Of a stretch of DNA of 64,000 bases, positions 58,875 through 64,000 are shown piece by piece. Under the pieces are notes generated by a model that did not search any database, had not been told where the DNA came from, and worked only from the letters and a program-made list of their open reading frames with translations. A program made the translations under genes and the position numbers. The stretch lies in contig BGKB01000070.1 in assembly GCA_003116975.1 (NCBI GenBank), positions 133,810 through 197,809 of the forward strand, in the 5' to 3' direction. Numbering within the stretch: the first letter of the stretch is position 1; every line of letters begins with the position of its first letter. The DNA is from Aurantiochytrium sp. KH105 (Eukaryota; Sar; Bigyra; Thraustochytrida; Thraustochytriidae).

Positions 58875-59438
58875 TTATTTGCGCTTGCCCTGGCCCTTTT
58901 TGGGAGGGCCCTTGCCGCGGCGCTTGAGCACGGTGAGTCGGTGTCTCCTCTGGATCTGAGCCGGGGTCCATCGGAAGACGGCAAGAAGCTCATTGATGGC
59001 GGCGAGGTCCTCCTCGGAGCCCTCAGCTTCGCGGAGCTTCTCGCGCTGGCGCTTGAGATCGAAGCGCACAGACTGCTTGAACTCCTCCAGCGTGGGTGGG
59101 TACCAGACGCGGTGTGCCTCGAGGCGCTTGACCCAGCGCTCCTCCTTCCTGTCCATATTCGCGCCCGAGTACGGATCGCGGTACCCGAAGAGCGCCTTTT
59201 GCGCGTCAAAGATGTCCTCTTGCCGCGAGACGGTGGCCGCGCCGGAGACGTCGCCGAGCAGCTGCCCCTCGCGCTTCATGCGCGTCTTGACGTGCCTCTT
59301 CACGGTGCCCGCCAGCGCGAAGTGGCGCACGGCCTGCAGCCGCGGCGCCGCCATCCGCATGCCATGCTGCTGCTGCTGCTGCACCGCCGCCGCCGCCGCC
59401 GGCGCCAGAGCCGCGCGCGCTCGCGACGCGGAGAGCAT
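58875..59438 (-). CDS. Small basic protein, probably mitochondrial
   Basis: A 187-residue protein when started at the ATG at 59438. The N-terminus is rich in Ala, Arg and Ser with no acidic residues (MLSASRARAALAP), then a short Gln run, then MRMAAPRLQAVRHFA, which looks like a mitochondrial targeting peptide. The body has many Arg/Lys/Glu, a DIFDAQKALFGYRDPYSG segment, RVWYPPTLEEFKQSVRFDLKRQ and a very basic tail (KRRGKGPPKKGQGKRK). Composition suits a mitochondrial ribosomal or RNA-binding protein, but I do not recognise the family. The frame is open upstream to an ATG at 59897; that extension is of poor coding quality. Convergent with RME-8, divergent from Cks1. Confidence 0.65.
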   Translation of the reverse strand: MLSASRARAALAPAAAAAVQQQQQHGMRMAAPRLQAVRHFALAGTVKRHVKTRMKREGQLLGDVSGAATVSRQEDIFDAQKALFGYRDPYSGANMDRKEERWVKRLEAHRVWYPPTLEEFKQSVRFDLKRQREKLREAEGSEEDLAAINELLAVFRWTPAQIQRRHRLTVLKRRGKGPPKKGQGKRK

Positions 59439-60360
59439 CCTCGCGCGCCGCGCCCGCGCCCGCCCGCTGCCGCCGCCCCTGCCGGGCTCGCTCGCGCTGC
59501 GCAAAAGGTCCTCGCGCTCGCGCTGCGCTCCAAGGTGTTTGTTTGTTTCTTTTATGGTGGCGCAGCGAGCCGCCAAAGAGGCCCAAGGGGCGCGGACGCG
59601 TCGCCGCGCGGGCGGATAGGCCGCTTCGCCGCCGCCGGAGGTGGAGCCGCTGGAGGGACGGATGTGGACGTGTACGTGTTCGAGTCTGCGATGGGAATGA
59701 TGCCGGAAGTCGAGAGCGAGCGAGCGAGCACGTTGTTTGCGGGGGATGCGAGAATCTCGAAGGCCGTGTTTCTCGTTTGACAGTGAGTTCTGATGAACAA
59801 GGTTGTCTGCAGCAAGTTGCGAAGAAGGGACGCGTGGGAAACTTGGGATGATGCAAGCAAGGCGAAACGACAAGCTGCCCAAACCAAAAGCAATCATTCT
59901 ACTCACTGTCTTTCAGCAACGCGCCGACGCCCAGATCCTTCCTCTGCCCTCCGTCAAGCCTCCCGACGCGCGCCCAAACCCCAGCGCCCGGCGCCTCCGC
60001 CTTACCCGTGCTTCTCCCACCGGACCCAGACCCTCCCTGCCTCTCCCCCTTTCCCCGAGGCGGGCCCTGCGTACCGGACGCCGCGCATCCTTCGAAACCT
60101 CCCTCGAAACGGGCGCCGCGCTGGGACGCGCCCTCGCGCATGCGGCCGAGCCCAGGCGCCGGCGCCTGCTGAACGCGCGAGAGAGCGCCGCCGCTGCGCG
60201 CCCGCGTGCGCCTCCGCCCGCGAGGCCCGGTCTGGCGCGTTTCCCCGCGCCGGAGCCGGGGCTGCGCGGGTCGTGGCGGCATGGCGTCGAGGCCCGAGAT
60301 CGCCGTGAACGCGGCCCCAATAGTATTAAGAGAGAGCGCATAAGCGAGAGATACTACACT

Positions 60361-60432
60361 AACATAACATAACATAACACAACATAACATAACATAACAT
60401 AACACAACACAACATAACACAACATAACATAA
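60361..60432. repeat. ACATA/ACACA pentanucleotide array
   Basis: About 14 units with a five-base period (AACAT with AACAC variants). Confidence 0.85.
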
Positions 60433-60857
60433 CCACGGCGAAGACAAGGGAGAGCGGAGCAGGCGAGCAGACCCGCAACGAGAGCGACGACAGCGCGCGC
60501 GCGAGCGAGTGAGTGACGCGCGGCGGGAGAGGGCGCGGGAGCGCGGCGCAGACGCCTCCGCGCCGCCCGCGCCCCGCGCGCCCGGCCGGCAGCAGGCCGC
60601 GGGAGCGAGCATGGGCGGGATGGGCGCAGGAGAATGGCCGACATTGGCGAAACGCACGCGGCAGGCAAGCGCTGCGCCGCGGCCGCTGGAGAGCGCGCAC
60701 GCGCGCGGGGAGGGGGAGAGCGGGCGGGGGAGAAGGCGTGCTGGGAAGATGGGTCGCGTCGGCGGGCGAGGTAGCTGGCGGGAGACTGACGGAGAAATGA
60801 GAGGATGTCGCAGACGCCGAAAGGGCTGCTAACTGCCGCCGTCCGTCACATCGCGTC

Positions 60858-60908
60858 ACAGCACAGCACAGCACAGCACAGCACAGCACAGCACAGCACA
60901 TCACATCA
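60858..60908. repeat. CACAG pentanucleotide array before Cks1
   Basis: About eight CACAG units followed by CACAT units. The array ends 13 bases before the Cks1 ATG and is therefore probably in its 5' leader. Confidence 0.85.
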
Positions 60909-60920
60909 CAGAATTGAAAG

Positions 60921-61465
60921 ATGCCTCACGACGTGGCCTCGCGCATCGAGTACAGCGACCGGTACACCGATGGTATCTGTACGTTTCTTGTTTATTTCAC
61001 CTGCGGACGTTGAGGAGCCTTGTGAAACTGACGCGTGGAGCGAACGTGGGCTGCTGAGATGTACACAGACAGCTACAGACATGTGATCTGCCCCAAGGAG
61101 ATCGCCAAGCATTTCCCCAAGGACCGTCTCTTGGAGGAGCACGAATGGCGTGGATACCACATTCAGCAGAGCGTAAGTATCGACGATGCCAGAAGTGAAT
61201 AAGATAAACCCATCGGCCCATCGAGAGCTAACAGCGCTACACGAAATCGCCTTGCTGGGCCATTCATGATGCATGCATGCATGCGCAGCGTGGCTGGAAG
61301 CACTATGCGATCCACAAGCCCGAGCAGCACATTCTTCTCTTCCGCCGACCCATTGGCACGGACCCGTCGACAGGTCTTGTAAACCCTGCGCTCGCCAAGG
61401 AGGAGCGCGAGGCATATGAGCGCGAGTTTGGTCCTGTGATGAGCGACGCCGAGGTTTCCGAGTAA
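60921..61465 (+). CDS. CKS1: Cyclin-dependent kinase regulatory subunit Cks1 (three exons)
   Basis: A small CDK-binding protein that reads phosphorylated sites and helps CDK-cyclin act on its substrates. Exons: 60921-60972, 61069-61172 and 61289-61465, giving about 110 residues. Exon 1 carries IEYSDRYTD. Exon 2 carries [16 protein letters not shown] and [11 protein letters not shown]. Exon 3 carries [20 protein letters not shown]. These match the family's phosphate-pocket and [13 protein letters not shown] segments. Intron 2 (61173-61288, GTAAGT to GCAG) is clear and falls between codons. Intron 1 (60973-61068) gives the best protein but joins two residues short of the usual loop, so its acceptor could differ. 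A 30-residue C-terminal extension ends in acidic sequence. The only clearly spliced gene in the window. Confidence 0.93.
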
Positions 61466-61506
61466 AAAGGAAAAAGAAGAAAACAAATCAAGCCAAGACA
61501 AAGTTT

Positions 61507-61537
<31 letters not shown>

Positions 61538-62050
61538 CAACAACAACAACAGTAACAACAACAACAACAACACAAGACCAGGATTAGATTCCCGAACCGA
61601 AAAACAGAAAGAACTCGTTGGCTGAAGCGATTGTCAACCATGCCAACGACGCTTTGGCCAGCATCGTGTATGCAAGCCGGAATGCAACGCAACGCGCCCG
61701 ACATTTGGGGCTCAACCGCATTATGCCCGTCTCTCTCTCTCTCTTTCTCTCGCTTTGTGTATGCCAGTCTACCTCACCAACTCAAGTAATCTCCATGCGC
61801 CTTTTCAAACAAAGCAAGTGTAGCTGGCTGCCAGACTTTCAAAGTATGTACGACCGGAACGCAAGCCCATTCTCTGATTGACTGCGAATCGCTGTTTATT
61901 TCGATAAAGATGATTTGCTCAATTGCGCGTTCGCGCGCGTTCTACTGCTATGTCTTCTCTTGTTCTGCATCTAGTTCTTTCTTCTTTTCTCCCTCTCTCT
62001 CTTTCACAAGACAAAACCGACCGATAGCTCAATGGATTCTGTGAAGAGTT
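61466..62050. other. Convergent 3' region with CAA repeats
   Basis: Between Cks1 (+) and the reductase gene (-). Holds CAC/CAA triplet runs (about 61507-61572) and pyrimidine runs (about 61725-61755 and 61985-62010). No gene seen. Confidence 0.5.
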
Positions 62051-64000
62051 TTATGCCGGGGCACCGCGCGGCTCAATGAGAACCTCGTTGATGCCAACGT
62101 GCGCAGGGGAGGACACCGCGAAGACCACAGCGCGCGCCACGTCCTCGGGATCAAGCCAGACGTCGCGGTCCTGCGAGCTCTGCGCAAACTCGGAACGAGC
62201 AGTCTCGTCGGTAGTGAGCGCAGGCAGCTCCGTCCTGCAGTCGCCAGGCTGAATCGTCGTCACCTTGATGCCCTTGTCGCAATTCTCGAGACGGAGCGCC
62301 TGGCAGAAACCCTCGACAAACATCTTTGACGCAGAGTAGACACCGAGGCCCGGAAAGACCTTGCGGCCGGCGTCCGAAGAGGTGGCCACAATGTGGCCCT
62401 TGCCGCGAGCCAACATGGAAGGGAGCGCTGCGGCGGTGCAGTTGAGAAGACCCTTGCAGTTGACGTCAACTTCCTTGTGCCACTGATCCTCCTTGAGATG
62501 CTCGATGCGCGTGTAGTGCATGACGCCGGCGTTGTTGACGAAAATGTCTGTGGGGCCGAGTTCGGCCTCACATGCCTTGAAAAAGCTGCCAACCTGTTCG
62601 CGGTTCGTGACGTCGACCTGGAAGGGAAACACCTGGCCGCCAGAGCTCGCCTTCATCTCGTCCGCGAGAGCCTGCAGGCGCTCGAGGCGACGACCACCAA
62701 TCCCGACCTTGGCGCCTGCCTTGCTGAGGGCACGCGCGATGGCAGCCCCGATACCCGACGAGGCGCCAGTGACCACAGCGACCTTGCCCGTGAGTGGGCG
62801 GCCGTAAAAGGTTTCAGGCTCGGACACAAGACCAGCCTTTTGCCACGCCTCCACGTACTCATGCATGAGAGTTGTCGTAATCTTGGGAATCACCATGCCG
62901 TATTGCTTGCAGTACTTGGCAAAGTTGCTGTTGTCGAATGTCGCAAGATCAGCGAGCGAGGCTTCCGTGTCGGCGGCGCCACCGAGCAGAGCGTTGCGCA
63001 GCTTCTCCGTGGTCGGGCTCGAGGAACGGAGCACCTTGGCACGCCACGACTCGAGAGAACAGGACTCAAGGCCGTAGCCTGTGTTACGCAGAGCGTCAAA
63101 GTAGGCATTGGCCTCGAGACAGTTGCCAAAGTTCGTCACGTGAAAGGTCTCGCCGAGGGACTCCTTGTCCTGAATGATCTTGACAATCGCCTGCGACGCA
63201 AAGTCGACAGGGGTCATCTCCATGCACCAACCAGGCACGTTGGGGGTGGCTCCGACCTCGATGCAGCCCGTAAGCACGAGAAAGTTAAGATCCGAGGGGT
63301 TCCACACCGATCCGACGCCGCCGAGGTTACCCGGACGGAAAACGATGGCGGGAAGACCACGGTCCATGGCACGGCGAACAAGCTTCTCTGCGACCCACTT
63401 GCTTTGCGCGTACCCATTGCCAAGCTTCTCGGTAAAAGAGTCGAGGTCGGCATCTTCCTTGCAGTCCTTCATGCCATCAGGAAAGACACCATCCGTGGAA
63501 ATGTACGCGAGCTTCTTGACCTTGCCATGCAGCGCGAACTCGATGACGTTGCGCGTGCCAATGACGTTGGCCGCGCGCAGACCCTCGTACGGGTAGACGA
63601 GGTTAACAATGGCGGCGCAATGGACGACAACGTCGACTCCAGTGCTGAGTACGGCATAGTCGTCGTCATCAAGGCCCATGTGATGCAGCGAGGCGTCACC
63701 GGCAAAAACCTGGATGCGGTCCCTGTCCTCCGGGTTCCACATGTCGCGGTCCTTGAGGGTCTTGATGACACGGTCCGCGCCCTCCTTTGGGGTCGCCGCG
63801 CGCACAACGCAGTATACGACGTCGATGTCGTCGTTGCGGAGCAGCTCGGCAAGGATAAAGCTGCCGAGAAAGCCCGTGACACCCGTGACTAGAACGGCGC
63901 GAGCGCGAACCTGGGCAAAGTGAGTCGAGCGCCAAAAGGCGCGCATGGCAATATCGTTGATGGCCTTGCTGGCGTCAAAGACGTCGACTTCTGCGTCAAG
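62051..64000 (-). CDS. NRPS-like tandem reductase (thioester reductase R1 + SDR R2), 5' part outside window
   Basis: The C-terminal 649 residues of a larger protein; the frame is open to the right edge, so the N-terminus is missing. First comes a thioester-reductase-type extended SDR domain: VLVTGVTGFLGSFILAELL for NADPH, STDGVFPDG, and the catalytic YAQSK. After about 380 residues a second, classical SDR follows: VVTGASSGIG, VNNAG, a Ser in ATSSDAG and catalytic YSASK. Tandem R1-R2 at the end of an adenylation-thiolation protein is the layout of fungal ATRR enzymes, which reduce a carboxylic acid through the aldehyde to the alcohol (glycine betaine to choline). The adenylation and carrier domains are predicted just beyond the edge; substrate unknown. 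Convergent with Cks1. Confidence 0.85.
   Translation of the reverse strand, partial: LDAEVDVFDASKAINDIAMRAFWRSTHFAQVRARAVLVTGVTGFLGSFILAELLRNDDIDVVYCVVRAATPKEGADRVIKTLKDRDMWNPEDRDRIQVFAGDASLHHMGLDDDDYAVLSTGVDVVVHCAAIVNLVYPYEGLRAANVIGTRNVIEFALHGKVKKLAYISTDGVFPDGMKDCKEDADLDSFTEKLGNGYAQSKWVAEKLVRRAMDRGLPAIVFRPGNLGGVGSVWNPSDLNFLVLTGCIEVGATPNVPGWCMEMTPVDFASQAIVKIIQDKESLGETFHVTNFGNCLEANAYFDALRNTGYGLESCSLESWRAKVLRSSSPTTEKLRNALLGGAADTEASLADLATFDNSNFAKYCKQYGMVIPKITTTLMHEYVEAWQKAGLVSEPETFYGRPLTGKVAVVTGASSGIGAAIARALSKAGAKVGIGGRRLERLQALADEMKASSGGQVFPFQVDVTNREQVGSFFKACEAELGPTDIFVNNAGVMHYTRIEHLKEDQWHKEVDVNCKGLLNCTAAALPSMLARGKGHIVATSSDAGRKVFPGLGVYSASKMFVEGFCQALRLENCDKGIKVTTIQPGDCRTELPALTTDETARSEFAQSSQDRDVWLDPEDVARAVVFAVSSPAHVGINEVLIEPRGAPA

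Larger units (their letters stand above)
59439..60920. other. Divergent intergenic region with pentanucleotide arrays
   Basis: Lies between the mitochondrial-type protein (-) and Cks1 (+). GC-rich, with two pentamer arrays (listed separately), the second ending 13 bases before the Cks1 ATG. Open frames here are Arg/Ala-rich artefacts. Confidence 0.5.

Noticed and set aside
1-64000. CRISPR arrays, bacterial operons, rRNA or spliceosomal RNA genes
   Set aside because: No regularly spaced direct repeats with unique spacers, no ribosome-binding-site pattern and no 5S, U1, U2 or U6 signature was found by eye; the gene set is eukaryotic.

Overview
This is a nuclear fragment of a single-celled eukaryote. 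The best guess is a stramenopile of the thraustochytrid (labyrinthulomycete) type, inferred from gene content and style without any database match. The eukaryotic markers are a kinesin, a twin-CX3C Tim9-like chaperone, Cks1 with two GT-AG introns, an RME-8/DNAJC13 homologue, a MYB factor and a class I ribonucleotide reductase of eukaryotic type. Most coding regions are long single exons in GC-rich DNA. One secreted protein has the PTxxPTS repeats common in stramenopiles. Intergenic DNA is full of microsatellites, mainly with five-base periods.

Layout, left to right. 0-7 kb: a PrsW-like membrane protease (+), then convergent to it a secreted Cys-rich PT-repeat protein (-) and the RNR large subunit (-). 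7-20 kb (all +): a metallophosphoesterase, a 1449-residue TIR-TIR-NACHT-WD40 receptor, a 2.9-kb gene-free stretch and a kinesin-4-like motor with a SAP-like segment. 20-38 kb (all -): histidine ammonia-lyase, a four-repeat MYB protein, about 4.6 kb without a recognisable gene, and a 2041-residue secreted DUF1800-DUF1501 fusion. 38-41.7 kb: a second gene-poor, repeat-rich block. 41.7-59 kb: an acidic SQ/TQ-rich protein (+), Tim9-like (-), a two-repeat protein of unknown family (+), a TetX-like flavin monooxygenase (+), a phosphotriesterase-fold protein with a zinc-finger-like tail (+), RME-8 (+) and a small probable mitochondrial protein (-). 59-64 kb: Cks1 (+, three exons) and the 3' part of a tandem-reductase (R1-R2) NRPS-like gene (-) that runs off the right edge.

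The genes do not form one pathway; this is ordinary eukaryotic chromosome with several unusual members. The strongest candidate for an undescribed system is the TIR-TIR-NACHT-WD40 gene (9155-13504). Its 11 WD repeats are nearly identical in DNA but differ at the same few positions, which is the architecture of fungal HNWD recognition genes. Other unusual proteins are an RME-8 whose J-like segment lacks HPD, an RNR R1 with Lys where the family has its catalytic Asn, a phosphotriesterase-fold protein that seems to have lost its metal ligands and gained a Cys-rich tail, and an SQ/TQ-cluster protein with SUMO- and PCNA-binding-like motifs. Start codons were taken as the first in-frame ATG; several reading frames stay open upstream of it.
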